A DNA stretch of 64,000 nucleotides from Nannocystis bainbridge (GCF_028368995.1 NZ_JAQNDL010000002.1:1919724-1983723), one strand, 5' to 3'. Shown: positions 1-8,564, counted from the first letter of the stretch. The notes: generated from the sequence alone by a model not told the origin. Made by a program: numbers and translations.

Positions 1-2
1 TC

Positions 3-131
3 CGCGCCCACGTCCCGCCGTGGACCGGCGACCGCAGCCCGGGCGGCGACACCGAGGCCCTCGCCGCCGCGATCCTGCGCGGCGAGCTGCGCCGCGCCGC
101 CGAGGTCGCCTCCCCGCTCGATCGCGGCTGA
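3..131 (+). CDS. C-terminal end of an unidentified protein (5' truncated by window edge)
   Basis: An open frame enters from the left edge and stops at TGA 129-131, giving 42 residues. They include RAHVPPWTGD near the start, an Ala-rich helix-like stretch (ALAAAILRGEL) and the end SPLDRG. Codon use, with strong G/C third positions, matches the real genes here. No domain is recognisable from so short a tail, so the function is unknown. The next gene starts about 580 bp downstream. Confidence 0.5.
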   Translation, partial: RAHVPPWTGDRSPGGDTEALAAAILRGELRRAAEVASPLDRG

Positions 132-703
132 GCAGCCGCGCAACGGCGCGCCCGGAGAGCGCATCACCGGGCAGTCATTCATCGTGGCGCTCGCTCTCGT
201 GTCGCCACACGAAAGGACATGTCCAGGCCACCCTGCCCTCATGGACATGTCCTTCTCGGCATGTTCCATTGAACATGTCCGTACAGACATCCTCACTACG
301 GAGCGGGTCCGCGACTCCTTCGGCCCTGCTCTCGACTGTCGGGAGCAGCGAAGTGCCGGCGCAGCAAAGATTCGGCGCAGCGAACAGCCATCGCCGATCG
401 AGCTGCCCCGGCTCGAAGCGACCTCACGGACCTCGCCTGTCCGACTCGTCCGCTCGCGCCCGCCCTCACATGTCCTCAAAGACAGCCGACGAGCGTCGGC
501 GCCCCTCACTCCGGCCGAGCGGCCCGTCGACGCTCCTTCACTCGCCTGAGCCCGCCGTGCGGCCACACGTCCTCGACCGCTCCACTCACTCGGCGTCCCC
601 GCTCCCCATCGTCGTCGGGCCGTCGGCTGTCGCTAGCCCATCATGTTCGCCCCGACGCGAACCGCCGCTCCTCCCCCGCCTTGCGACCCGGTCCGCGGCC
701 GCC
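132..703. other. Long intergenic region without a convincing gene
   Basis: No frame in this 570-bp stretch has the codon bias, start signal or protein-like composition of the neighbouring genes. The open frames are Arg/Ser/Pro-rich shadows. The only structure seen is the hairpin cluster at 211-292 and, at its right end, the promoter of the lipoprotein gene at 716. Confidence 0.5.
211..292. repeat. Hairpin-repeat cluster (CATGTCC family)
   Basis: This cluster contains several copies of the window-wide CATGTCC/GGACATG element. The clearest hairpin is CATGTTC-CATT-GAACATG at 260-277, a perfect 7-bp stem with a 4-nt loop. Further half-sites (GGACATGTCC) lie at about 214-224 and 243-252. The cluster follows the truncated first gene. 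Confidence 0.6.
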
Positions 704-715
704 TACGCTCCCGGC
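704..715 (+). promoter_or_regulatory. Leaderless-type promoter of the 716 lipoprotein gene
   Basis: A -10-like TACGCT at 704-709 ends 6 nt before the ATG. TTGCGA at 681-686 lies exactly 17 nt further upstream as a -35 candidate. There is no Shine-Dalgarno, so transcription would begin at or next to the start codon. Confidence 0.5.
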
Positions 716-1507
716 ATGCGCTCGCTTAGCTTCGCCTCCGTCCTCGCCGCGCTGCTCGCCTGCACCCCGACCGAGCCCGGCACCACGGACACCGGCACCG
801 CCTCGGGCACCGCCACGAGCACGACCACCGGCACCACGGCCGGCACCACCGCTCCGACCGGCGACCTCACCACCAGCACCACCGGCGGCACCGCGACCGG
901 CGGCATGACCACCGCGCCGACGACCTCGACCTCCACCACGTCGACGACCTCGACCGCCACCACCGAGCCCGCGACTTCGACGTCGACCACCTCGACCACG
1001 AGCCCCGGCACCGCGACCACCGACGACACCGGCGCCGTCGACCCGCAGTGCGCCCCGGCCACCGGTGACTACGGCGACTGCGAAGCCGTGCTCGGCTTCG
1101 CCTTCGACGGCACCGAGTGCACCCTGCGCTCCGGCTGCGGCTGCGGCCCCGACTGCGACAAGTTCTTCCCCAGCGCCTCCGCCTGCGCCCTCGCCTGCGC
1201 CGCCGCCGACCACTGCAACCCGGACGAGTTCGACGGCGCCGGCCTCGTCAAACCGCCGATCCAGCCGGGCACCCACTGCGACGGCGTCTACGTGTGCCCC
1301 GGCGCCGACGCCGAGCTCAAGCAGGCCTACGTGGACATCTTCGGCCTGCTGACCTGCGAGCCGGGCGATTTCCCCTGCAGCGAGAACGGCGAGGTCTGCA
1401 CCGGCCTGCTCGCGGGCACGCTCGGCCCCGAGGAGTGGGCCAAGCTGTGCGCCGCCAGCCTGCTGCCGAACTCCGGCCCCTTCATCTGCACCGTCTTCGG
1501 CCCCTGA
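716..1507 (+). CDS. Cys-rich lipoprotein with Ser/Thr/Gly-rich linker
   Basis: This is a 263-residue predicted outer-surface lipoprotein. A short signal peptide ends in a lipobox (LAALLAC, lipidated Cys about residue 17). About 85 residues of low-complexity Thr/Ser/Gly/Ala linker follow, then a compact Cys-rich globular part. The latter has a C-x(n)-GxxFDGTEC-x5-GCGC-x3-C-x11-C-x3-C pattern, loosely like small disulfide (Kunitz-like) domains, then two more Cys pairs near the C-terminus. The start was chosen because ATG 716 begins the signal peptide directly and sits 6 nt after a TACGCT box. Longer upstream frames are not protein-like. Function is unknown; it resembles the secreted Cys-rich proteins common in Nannocystaceae. 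Confidence 0.7.
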   Translation: MRSLSFASVLAALLACTPTEPGTTDTGTASGTATSTTTGTTAGTTAPTGDLTTSTTGGTATGGMTTAPTTSTSTTSTTSTATTEPATSTSTTSTTSPGTATTDDTGAVDPQCAPATGDYGDCEAVLGFAFDGTECTLRSGCGCGPDCDKFFPSASACALACAAADHCNPDEFDGAGLVKPPIQPGTHCDGVYVCPGADAELKQAYVDIFGLLTCEPGDFPCSENGEVCTGLLAGTLGPEEWAKLCAASLLPNSGPFICTVFGP

Positions 1508-1520
1508 GCCCGCGAGGGCG

Positions 1521-1717
1521 ACCTGTCCCTACGAACAGGTAGACGCTCCGCCGGCGACCTGTCCCTACGAACAGGTAGCGGGCTCCGCTCCGACCCGTCC
1601 CCACGAACAGGTGCCGGATCCGCCCGACGGCCTGTCCTTGCGAACAGGTAGCGGGCTCCGCTCCGACCTGTCCCCACGAACCAGCTCCGCCCCGCGACCT
1701 GTCCCCACGGACAGGCA
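1521..1717. repeat. Array of six CCTGTCC hairpins between convergent genes
   Basis: Six 20-nt units start at about 1521, 1557, 1592, 1630, 1666 and 1698, so the spacing is 32-38 nt. Each reads roughly RCCTGTCC-NNNC-GRACAGG-Y, i.e. a 6-8 bp stem and a short loop. The spacers are also partly repeated (GCGGGCTCCGCTCCG occurs twice). The array fills the gap between the convergent genes ending at 1507 and 1749, which would suit a bidirectional terminator role, but it lacks the U-tract of a classical intrinsic terminator. Confidence 0.75.
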
Positions 1718-1748
1718 CCATCCGGCGGCGGGTTCCTGCCCCGCCCCC

Positions 1749-1853
1749 TCACGGCCGGGGCGGCGTGCGCAGCACCTTGGCGACGAGATAGATCGTCATC
1801 CCTCCGACCAGCAGCCACGTGCAGCTCAGCATGATCCACGCGCTCGTGCTCAC
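1749..1853 (-). CDS. MetS-like small subunit of an NSS transporter
   Basis: This 34-residue single-membrane-span peptide is encoded immediately after the large symporter gene. Its GTG start overlaps the symporter TGA (GTGA overlap), and GGAGG lies about 6 nt upstream within the symporter end. The peptide starts VSTSAWIML, has one hydrophobic helix (about residues 7-27) and a basic, proline-rich end (RTPPRP). Known families pair the Na+ symporter MetP with a tiny MetS subunit needed for methionine/alanine uptake. The STSAWIM start and the size fit that family. Translational coupling suggests 1:1 production with the transporter. The gene is short enough to be missed by automatic annotation. Confidence 0.7.
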   Translation of the reverse strand: MSTSAWIMLSCTWLLVGGMTIYLVAKVLRTPPRP

Positions 1854-3535
1854 GAGGCACCTCCTTCGGTCTTCGGCGGGTGTTGCGTGCTCGCCTCGAT
1901 GTTGCGGCCGCGGAACGCTCGCCACACCAGCGCCGCGATCAGCGTGAACACCGTCAGCAGGACCACCCGCGTCAGGTCCTTGACGAACATCGGCGTGATC
2001 TTGCCCGCATCGTCGAAGTAGCCGCCCGTCTCGCCGACGTGGAGCAGCTTGCCGAGCACGCTGTCGGCCGCGAACGGCCAGCTGCCGGTGCTCAGCAGCT
2101 GCGACATCGCCTCGCCCCACGCCACGCTCGGCTTCACCATCGCGCCGAACAGCACCACCAGGATGAACAGCGGCGTCACGTACTTGATGACGTACTTGTA
2201 GATGCCCGGCAGGCGCAGGTCGGCGCCCCGGTTGAGCTCCGCCCAGCCGCGCTCGATGCCGAAGATCCAGCCGAAGATCAGCACCTCGGCCAGCGCGAAC
2301 ACGATCAGCGAGAACGTCCCGGTCCAGAAGTCGAACTCGTCGAAGGTCCCGCCCGGATACAGGATGACCACCATCGAGCCGAGCAGCAGCGTCGCCAGAC
2401 CGCAGAGGAGCGCCGCCTTCTCGCGGCTGACCTTGAACTCGTCCTGCAGGAACGCCAGCACCGGCTGGCCCATCGCCAGCGACGAAGTGATGCCGGCGAA
2501 GAACAGCAGCCCGAACCACATCGCCCCCGCGATCGGCCCGAACCAACCCCATTGGTTGAACAGCGTCGGCAGCGTCAAGAACCCGAGGCCGAAGCCCGAG
2601 CCGCCGGCCGTCGCCGCCTGCACCGCCGCCAGCCCCAGGTACGCCGTGGCGATCGGGATCAAGATCGATCCGCCGAGGATGACCTCGACGAACTCGTTGA
2701 CCGTCCCGGCCGTGGTCGCGTTGAGGGCGATGTCGTCGCGCTCGCGCAGGTAGGCCGCGTAGCAGTGGATCGAGCCCATCCCGACCGACAGCGTGAAGAA
2801 GATCTGGCCGGCCGCCGCCAGCCACGTGCTCGGATTGAAAAGGCCCGAGCCCTGCGGCTCCCACACGAAGTTGAGGCCGACCAGCGGGCTCTCGACCACC
2901 CCCGGGTCACCTGGCCCGAGCATCAGGCCCTTGATCGCCAGCACCGCGCCGAAGCCGAGCAGCAGCGGCATCCCGATCTTCGCCGCCAGCTCGACCCCGC
3001 GGACCAGCCCGCGCGACAGCAGCCACACGTTGAGCGCCAGCGTGGCGAGGAAGAACCCGGCCGCCTCGTACGGGATCGCGGCGATGTCGTCGGACGTCGT
3101 GCCGAGGTACTCCGGGAAGAACGTCGTCGGTGGGGTCGCCTCGAACGTCCCGCGCAGCGAGTGCCACACGTACGCCAGCGTCCACGACTCGATGTAACAG
3201 TAGTAGGCCGCCACCGTCAGGTTGGTGAACAGCCCGAACACGCCGACGTACTTGAGCCAGCGCGCGCGGCCGAGGCGGGCGAACATCCCCGGCGCGCTGT
3301 GGTGGCCGTACTGCCCGCCGTGGCGGCCGATCGCCCACTCGACCCACAAGAGCGGCAGGCCCATCAGCACGAACGAGATCAGGTACGGCACCAGGAACGC
3401 GCCGCCGCCGTTCTGCGCCGCCTGGGCCGGAAAGCGGAGGAAGTTGCCGAGGCCGACGGCGTTGCCGGCGACCGCCAGCACCAGCCCCACGCGGGTGCCC
3501 CACTGCTCCTTCTTCGCCCCTGGACCTGACGCCAT
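1850..3535 (-). CDS. Sodium-dependent neurotransmitter/amino-acid symporter (NSS/SNF family)
   Basis: This 561-residue inner-membrane protein is of typical NSS length with about 12 hydrophobic helices. The N-terminus has the family signature in TM1 (NAVGLGNFLRFP, about residues 26-37), where unwound-helix residues bind Na+ and substrate. It is followed by QNGGGAFLVPY and GLPLLWVEW. The substrate is probably an amino acid coupled to Na+ import, but the specificity cannot be read from the sequence. A coupled MetS-like small subunit follows, which points to methionine/alanine-type transporters. ATG 3535 is preceded by TACCTT seven nt away, suggesting a leaderless transcript. The gene order on the minus strand is symporter then small subunit. 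Confidence 0.92.
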   Translation of the reverse strand: MASGPGAKKEQWGTRVGLVLAVAGNAVGLGNFLRFPAQAAQNGGGAFLVPYLISFVLMGLPLLWVEWAIGRHGGQYGHHSAPGMFARLGRARWLKYVGVFGLFTNLTVAAYYCYIESWTLAYVWHSLRGTFEATPPTTFFPEYLGTTSDDIAAIPYEAAGFFLATLALNVWLLSRGLVRGVELAAKIGMPLLLGFGAVLAIKGLMLGPGDPGVVESPLVGLNFVWEPQGSGLFNPSTWLAAAGQIFFTLSVGMGSIHCYAAYLRERDDIALNATTAGTVNEFVEVILGGSILIPIATAYLGLAAVQAATAGGSGFGLGFLTLPTLFNQWGWFGPIAGAMWFGLLFFAGITSSLAMGQPVLAFLQDEFKVSREKAALLCGLATLLLGSMVVILYPGGTFDEFDFWTGTFSLIVFALAEVLIFGWIFGIERGWAELNRGADLRLPGIYKYVIKYVTPLFILVVLFGAMVKPSVAWGEAMSQLLSTGSWPFAADSVLGKLLHVGETGGYFDDAGKITPMFVKDLTRVVLLTVFTLIAALVWRAFRGRNIEASTQHPPKTEGGAS

Positions 3536-3548
3536 CGCCGCGAAGGTA
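3536..3548 (-). promoter_or_regulatory. Leaderless-type promoter of the NSS symporter
   Basis: On the minus strand TACCTT (3548-3543) ends 7 nt before ATG 3535. A TTGAAG at 3573-3568 is a possible -35 with 19-nt spacing. No Shine-Dalgarno lies between the box and the start. Confidence 0.4.
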
Positions 3549-3600
3549 CCCCGGGGAGCCCGGCTTCTTCAACCGCCGGCGCCGGTCCGGCGCGGCCCCG

Positions 3601-3620
3601 ACCTGTCTTCCAGGACAGGC
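3601..3620. repeat. Single CCTGTC hairpin
   Basis: CCTGTC at 3602-3607 pairs with GACAGG at 3614-3619 around a TTCCAG loop. It lies downstream of the aldehyde dehydrogenase stop on the minus strand and upstream of the symporter promoter, a position suited to ending the dehydrogenase transcript. Confidence 0.6.
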
Positions 3621-3638
3621 GGCCGGCCCGCGCGCCTG

Positions 3639-5240
3639 TCACTTCGGCCGCGTCATCTTCTTGCGGAGGCCGAGGAAGCCCTTCACCAGGCTACCCAGGC
3701 TGCTGCCTGCGATCCCCTTGAGCAGCTCGAACCCGTGCGAGACCTTGCCCGCGTACGGGAACCACAGTGGTTCCTGATTCAGCCAGCCGCGGTCGACCAT
3801 GATCCCGCGGGTGTTCATGAACGCCAGGATGCCCTCGTCGCCGTGGTAGCGGCCGATCCCCGACGAGCGCACCCCGCCGAACGGCAGCGCCGGGTGGCCG
3901 ACCGACTGGATCACGTCGTTGATCGACACTTGCCCGCTCTCGAGGCGCGAGGCCAGGCGCAGCCCCTTGTCGATGTCTCGCGTCCACACGCTGCCGGCCA
4001 GCCCGTACTCGCTGGCGTTGGCCAGGCGCACCGCCTCGTCCTCGTCGCGCACGCGGATCACCGGCAGCACCGGCCCGAACGTCTCCTCGCGGAAGATCTC
4101 CATCTCCGGCGTCACCCCGGTGAGCAGCGTCGGCGCGAAGAACTGGCCCTCGCGCTGCAACCTCTCGCCCCCGAACACCAGCTTGGCCCCCGCCGCCACC
4201 GCCGAGTTCACGTGGCGCTCGACGATCCCCAGCTGCGCGGCCGACGTCAGCGGCCCCATGTCGGCCTGCTCTTCGGGCCCGCCGACGGTCACCTTCGCCA
4301 CCCTCTCGCGCACCATCTCGACGAAGCGGTCGTGGATCGCGTCGACCACGAAGATGCGCTCGACCGACACACACGCCTGGCCGCAGTTGACGAGCGAGCC
4401 CCACACCGCCGCCTCGGCCGCGCGCTCGAGGTTGGCGTCGGCGCACACGATCATCGCGTCCTTGCCCCCCAGCTCGAGCTCGACCGGGATCGGGCGCTGG
4501 GCCGCCGCCGCCATCACCTTGCGGCCGGTCGCCACCGACCCGGTGAAGAACAGCATGTCGACCTCGGCCCGCGTCAGCGCCGCCCCCGTCGAGCCGTCGC
4601 CGTGAACGATCTCGACCACCCCGGCCGGTAGCCCGATCCGGCTGAAAAGGTCCGCGACCACGCCCGCCACGATCGGGGTGATCTCCGACTGCTTGAGCAC
4701 CACCGTGTTACCGCCGATCAGCGCCGACAGCACCGGCGCCACCGCCAGCTGGAACGGGAAGTTCCACGGCGAGATGATGCCGACGACCCCCCGCGGGAAG
4801 TGCTCGATGAACCCCGCCTTGCCCGGCAGCACGATCGGCGTCGGCACCTTGCGGCGGCGCAGCAGCACCGGCGCCCGGCGCAGCATGTAGTCCAGCAGCA
4901 GCGGCACCGCGCCGATCTCGGTCACCGTCGCCTCGAAGGTCGGCTTGCCGGTGTCCTCGCTGATCTTGCGGGCGTAGTGCTCGCCGTGCTCGGCCAGCAC
5001 TTGCTTGACCCGGCCCAGCAGCTCCACGCGGGTCGCCAGCGGCGTGTCGCGCCAGCCGGGGAAGGCCGCCCGGGCCCGGGCCACCGCCGCGGCCACCTCG
5101 GCTTCGTCGGCGACCGGAAAATCGCCCAGCTTGGCGCCGCTGACGGGGCTCAGCTTCTCGATCAGCCGGCGCGGCGAAACGGCCTTGTCGGGCCCGGCAG
5201 GGGTGGATGACGCGGGGGCGGGAGTCTTGGAGGCGCTCAT
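3639..5240 (-). CDS. NAD(P)+-dependent aldehyde dehydrogenase family protein
   Basis: This 533-residue cytosolic enzyme should oxidise an aldehyde to a carboxylic acid with NAD(P)+. The order of motifs is standard for the superfamily: cofactor-domain SPWNFPFQ (about 158-165), FFTGSVATGR (about 231-240), the general-base Glu in ELELGGKD (E256) and the catalytic Cys in NCGQAC (C290). A C-terminal FGGVRSSGIGR loop follows. The closest match in style is to succinate-semialdehyde/benzaldehyde-type dehydrogenases with a C-terminal extension (WLNQEPLWFPY), but the substrate is not predictable. ATG 5240 was preferred over the TTG two codons upstream. Upstream GAAGG could serve as the ribosome site. 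No pathway partner is adjacent. Confidence 0.9.
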   Translation of the reverse strand: MSASKTPAPASSTPAGPDKAVSPRRLIEKLSPVSGAKLGDFPVADEAEVAAAVARARAAFPGWRDTPLATRVELLGRVKQVLAEHGEHYARKISEDTGKPTFEATVTEIGAVPLLLDYMLRRAPVLLRRRKVPTPIVLPGKAGFIEHFPRGVVGIISPWNFPFQLAVAPVLSALIGGNTVVLKQSEITPIVAGVVADLFSRIGLPAGVVEIVHGDGSTGAALTRAEVDMLFFTGSVATGRKVMAAAAQRPIPVELELGGKDAMIVCADANLERAAEAAVWGSLVNCGQACVSVERIFVVDAIHDRFVEMVRERVAKVTVGGPEEQADMGPLTSAAQLGIVERHVNSAVAAGAKLVFGGERLQREGQFFAPTLLTGVTPEMEIFREETFGPVLPVIRVRDEDEAVRLANASEYGLAGSVWTRDIDKGLRLASRLESGQVSINDVIQSVGHPALPFGGVRSSGIGRYHGDEGILAFMNTRGIMVDRGWLNQEPLWFPYAGKVSHGFELLKGIAGSSLGSLVKGFLGLRKKMTRPK

Positions 5241-5327
5241 GTGCAAAGCCTTCGATCACGGGCGAGGGCCCGCGCGGGGGTGAGTTTAGCAAACGGGCCC
5301 CCCGATGCGACCGCGCGCGGGCCCGCG

Positions 5328-5339
5328 GATACTGCTACC
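5328..5339 (+). promoter_or_regulatory. Leaderless-type promoter of the N-acetyltransferase
   Basis: GATACT at 5328-5333 ends 6 nt before ATG 5340. It deviates from TANNNT at the first base. No Shine-Dalgarno is present. Confidence 0.35.
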
Positions 5340-6179
5340 ATGCCCAGTGCCGCCATGACGACCAGCCGCCGTGACGACCTGTTCCGCCGCTACCTCGGGA
5401 TCCTCGGGTGGGTCGGAGACCCTGGGCTCCACGAGCTCGTCAGCAGCCACCTGATCAAGGTCCCGTTCGAGAACGTGTCCAAGCTGCTGCGCCCGGCCGA
5501 CGCGCCGAAGAACGCGGTGCAGCCGATCGACGAGTTCCTGCGCGGCATCGGCGAGCAAGACCTGGGCGGCACCTGCTACGCCCTCAACGCCCACTTCGCC
5601 GAGCTGCTGCAGTTCCTCGACTACGACGTCGAGCTGCTGGCCGCCGACGCCGGCGGCGTCCCGCGGGCCCACGCCGTCTGCCGCGTCACCTTCGAGGATC
5701 AGCAGCACCTGGTCGACGTCGGCTACGGCGCCCCGTTCTACCACCCGATCCCGCTCGACTCGCTGCCGCTGCAGATCCCGCACGGCGCCGTCAGCTACGC
5801 CCTCGATCGCCACGCCTCGCACCGCGAGGCGGTCGAGGTAGCGATGGTCCACCAGGGCGCCCGGATCCACAACTACGTCGCCAAGCCGCCGGCCATCGGC
5901 TCCGACGTGTTCGCCGCCGCGATCGAGCGCTCCAACGCGCCCGACGCCCACTTCATGCGGCGGCTCAAGATCATCCGCTTCTTCGCCAGCCGCGTGCTCG
6001 AGATCGACAACAACCGGCTCGTCACCACCCACCACAACATCACCACCGTCACCCCGATCCGCGACATCGACGAGCTCGAGGCGGTCGTGCACGAGGCGCT
6101 GCAGCTGCCGCGCATGCCGGTGCGCGAGGCCGTCGAGGCCCTCGCGGCCCGCGGGATCGACGTCTTCGCTACTGCTTGA
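5340..6179 (+). CDS. nat: Arylamine N-acetyltransferase
   Basis: This 279-residue cytosolic enzyme transfers an acetyl group from acetyl-CoA to arylamines or hydrazines through a Cys-His-Asp triad. All three are visible: Cys79 in GGTCYALN, His111 in RAHAVCRV and Asp126 in LVDVGYG. The length is typical of bacterial NATs. It is read as NAT because of the VPFENVSKL motif near the N-terminus and the triad spacing. ATG 5340 was chosen over ATG 5355 because it sits 6 nt after a -10-like GATACT. The last 11 bp overlap the end of the convergent lipoprotein gene. It is not the acetyltransferase of the graspetide cluster: it is 41 kb away and of a different family from MdnD. Confidence 0.9.
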   Translation: MPSAAMTTSRRDDLFRRYLGILGWVGDPGLHELVSSHLIKVPFENVSKLLRPADAPKNAVQPIDEFLRGIGEQDLGGTCYALNAHFAELLQFLDYDVELLAADAGGVPRAHAVCRVTFEDQQHLVDVGYGAPFYHPIPLDSLPLQIPHGAVSYALDRHASHREAVEVAMVHQGARIHNYVAKPPAIGSDVFAAAIERSNAPDAHFMRRLKIIRFFASRVLEIDNNRLVTTHHNITTVTPIRDIDELEAVVHEALQLPRMPVREAVEALAARGIDVFATA

Positions 6180-7029
6180 TCCCGCACAGGCCGACGTCCT
6201 CGAGCCCCGGCGGGGCCATGCCCGCGTCGTAGAACGGCAGGCACTCCTGCTCCGGCGCCCCCGAGCACATCGCCGGCATCGACTCGGCCAGCGCGAGATC
6301 GCAGAACTCGGTGCAGCAGCCCGGCGTCCCGCAGCCCGGCACGTTCGGCCCGGCCGAGCACAACAAGCCCGGGTCGCACACGTTGAGGAACTCGCACGGG
6401 TCGCCATAGAAGCCGGCGTCGCCGCTGACGTCGCCGTCGCACACGAACCCGCCCGCCGCGCTCGGGATGCAGATCTGTCCGCTAGGACAGGTCGGCGTCA
6501 GCGGGTTGCAGCTCGTCAAGCACAGCGCGAGCAGGCCACCCGTCGACACGTCGCACACCAGCCCGCCCGCGCACGTCGGCGCGGCCGGCGCCCCCTCGCA
6601 CATCGGCGTGCAGGTCCCGAGGCCGTCGGCGTCGAGCAGCCAGCACAGCAGACCGGCGTCGCAGTCGTCGAGGCCGACGATGCCGCCCTCGGCCTGGCAC
6701 GGGTCACCCGCCTTGCCCGCGGGATCGGCGATCTCGACGCAGCGCGTGTCGTCGACCACGCCGGTCCCGGTCGAGTCGAACGGCACGCACTTCGCGCCCG
6801 CCGGACAATCTTGCATCCACACGTCGCACTCGCCGGCGATCGGCCCGCCGCTGGTGGTCGGCGCCGACGACGAGGTCTGCGTGTCGTCCGTCGTCGCCGC
6901 GGTCGTCGTCGTCTCGGGACCTGCGGGAGGACCGCCCCCGGCCTCGCTGTCGGTCCCACCTTGCTCGAACTTCACGCACCCCGCGAGTGTGAGAAGCACG
7001 ACGAACCGCGACGCTCCGGGCCTGATCAC
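6169..7029 (-). CDS. Cys-rich lipoprotein with repeated disulfide motifs
   Basis: This is a 286-residue predicted lipoprotein. The signal peptide ends in LLTLAGC (lipidated Cys about residue 18), followed by a Gly/Thr/Ser/Pro linker to about residue 65. Repeated Cys motifs follow (C-P-x-G-x-x-C-x-P, GDPCxxxGG, CDAGLLCWLL, GEFxCDPGLLC-like), typical of extracellular EB-module-like repeats in myxobacteria. The function is unknown. The motif CPSGQIC is encoded by a perfect CTGTCC-GCTA-GGACAG hairpin (6478-6493 on the plus strand), a member of the window-wide repeat family inside a gene. The start is GTG 7029, 6 nt after a TAGGCT box. Confidence 0.75.
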   Translation of the reverse strand: MIRPGASRFVVLLTLAGCVKFEQGGTDSEAGGGPPAGPETTTTAATTDDTQTSSSAPTTSGGPIAGECDVWMQDCPAGAKCVPFDSTGTGVVDDTRCVEIADPAGKAGDPCQAEGGIVGLDDCDAGLLCWLLDADGLGTCTPMCEGAPAAPTCAGGLVCDVSTGGLLALCLTSCNPLTPTCPSGQICIPSAAGGFVCDGDVSGDAGFYGDPCEFLNVCDPGLLCSAGPNVPGCGTPGCCTEFCDLALAESMPAMCSGAPEQECLPFYDAGMAPPGLEDVGLCGIKQ

Positions 7030-7041
7030 CGCACCAGCCTA
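7030..7041 (-). promoter_or_regulatory. Leaderless-type promoter of the 6169-7029 lipoprotein
   Basis: On the minus strand TAGGCT (7041-7036) is followed by 6 nt and then GTG 7029. No Shine-Dalgarno and no clear -35 were seen. Confidence 0.4.
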
Positions 7042-7235
7042 TCACGCGCGCAGGGCCGCGCAGCGCCTCTGAGGCGGCTTCCGGGGCCTCGTTGTCCGGC
7101 TCGCGCGTTCTCCGCTGCGGGCGAGCCCGGCGGCGCTCGTCGCGGACAAAGCTTGCTACACTGTGCGGACCCTATGGGTGACCCCCCCAGTAAGGCCCAC
7201 GGCCGCTTGGACGGGCCGAGGAGCAGCGAACGTCG

Positions 7236-8564
7236 ATGAGCGACCTCCTGCGACTCGTCTCTCTGTTCTTCCTCGTCCTGATCAACGGCTTCTTCGTCGC
7301 GGCCGAGTTCGCGCTCGTCAGCGTGCGACGCACGCGGATCGAGCAGCTCGCCAACGAAGGCAACACGCTCGCGCGCCTCACCCACAAGGTGCTGCAGGAC
7401 CTCGACCTCTACATCGCCGCCACCCAGCTCGGCATCACGATGGCGAGCCTGCTGATCGGCTTCATTGCCGAGCCCGCGATCGAGCACCTCGTCGCGCCGA
7501 GCCTGCTCGAGTGGGGCTACCAGCCCGAGAACGTCAAGACCATCTCGTTCGCGCTCGCCTTCGGCATGTCGACCGCCCTGCACATCGTGTTCGGCGAGCT
7601 GGCGCCCAAGTCGCTGGCGCTGCAGCGGGCCGAGCAGGTCTCCCTGGCGATCTCGGTGCCGATGATCGCCTTCACGACGCTGTTCCGCCCGGTCATCTGG
7701 GTCCTCAACGTCACCGGCAACGGCGTCGTCCGCATGTTCGGCCTCCGCCCCGTGCCCGGCCATCACTCGGCCCACTCCGAAGAGGAGATCCGCATGATCG
7801 TGTCGGCGTCGCGGCAGGAGGGCGTGCTCGAGGAGCAGGAGAAGGAGTTCCTCAACAACGTGTTCGACCTGTCGGACACGCCGGTGCGCGCCATCATGAC
7901 CCCGCGCGTCGACATGATCGCGCTCGACGAGACCGTCTCGCTGCGCCGCTTCATGTCGCTCAACGAGGAGCACCAGTACTCGCGCGTCCCGATCTACCGC
8001 GACACCAACGACAAGGTCATCGGCATCGCCTACGTCGGCGACGTGCTCAAGCACCTCGACCACCTCGACGAGGTCACCGTCGGCAGCGTCGCCCGTCCGG
8101 CTGTGTTCGCCCCCGAGAACATGAAGGTCATCGACCTGTTCTCGCTGTTCCAGAAGAAGAAGACCCACATGGCGATCGTCGTCGACGAGTTCGGCGGCAC
8201 CGCCGGCGTCGTCACCCTCGAGGACGCGCTCGAGGAGGTCGTCGGCGAGATCTACGACGAGAACGACGAGCCCGACGACGAGAAGCAGGTCCGTGACATC
8301 GGCGACGGCACCTTCCTTTTCGACGCGATGATCAACGTCTCCGAGGTCGAGAAGACCCTCGCCGTCGACCTCGACGACGAGATCCAGGGCAACTACGAGA
8401 CGCTCTCGGGCTTCCTGTTCCACAAGTTCGAGTACATCCCGCAGGTCGGCGAGGAGGTCGAAGCCGAGGGCTGGACCTTCCACGTCGCCGAGGCCGACGA
8501 GCGCCGCGTCATCAAGATCCGCGCCTTCCGCAAGCAGCCCCCGCCGGCCGAAGCCCCGACCTGA
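7236..8564 (+). CDS. Hemolysin/CorC-family membrane protein (CNNM-CBS-CorC_HlyC)
   Basis: This 442-residue inner-membrane protein has the usual three-part build. A DUF21/CNNM transmembrane domain spans about residues 1-190 (FFVAAEFALVSVRRTRIEQL near the start). A CBS-domain pair spans about 205-340 (VRAIMTPRVDMIALD, then HMAIVVDEFGGTAGVVTLED). A C-terminal CorC_HlyC domain has GYETLSGFLF-type residues. Family members are implicated in Mg2+/Co2+ homeostasis, with the CBS pair sensing adenine nucleotides; despite the name they are not proven hemolysins. ATG 7236 follows a GAGGAG-like purine stretch. A TACACT box at 7157-7162 would give a leader of about 70 nt. No operon partner is adjacent. Confidence 0.9.
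   Translation: MSDLLRLVSLFFLVLINGFFVAAEFALVSVRRTRIEQLANEGNTLARLTHKVLQDLDLYIAATQLGITMASLLIGFIAEPAIEHLVAPSLLEWGYQPENVKTISFALAFGMSTALHIVFGELAPKSLALQRAEQVSLAISVPMIAFTTLFRPVIWVLNVTGNGVVRMFGLRPVPGHHSAHSEEEIRMIVSASRQEGVLEEQEKEFLNNVFDLSDTPVRAIMTPRVDMIALDETVSLRRFMSLNEEHQYSRVPIYRDTNDKVIGIAYVGDVLKHLDHLDEVTVGSVARPAVFAPENMKVIDLFSLFQKKKTHMAIVVDEFGGTAGVVTLEDALEEVVGEIYDENDEPDDEKQVRDIGDGTFLFDAMINVSEVEKTLAVDLDDEIQGNYETLSGFLFHKFEYIPQVGEEVEAEGWTFHVAEADERRVIKIRAFRKQPPPAEAPT

Noticed and set aside
184..549. 121-residue open frame in the 132-715 gap
   Set aside because: Arg/Ser/Pro-rich, no Shine-Dalgarno or -10 box, overlaps the hairpin cluster and lacks the third-position GC pattern.
1521..1717. Classical rho-independent terminators for the convergent genes
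   Set aside because: The stems are repeated six times and lack a T-run; they are better described as members of the hairpin repeat family, although termination is possible.
5340..6179. Arylamine N-acetyltransferase as the acetyltransferase of the graspetide cluster
   Set aside because: It belongs to the Cys-His-Asp NAT family, is 41 kb away on no shared operon, and MdnD-type enzymes are GNAT-fold.
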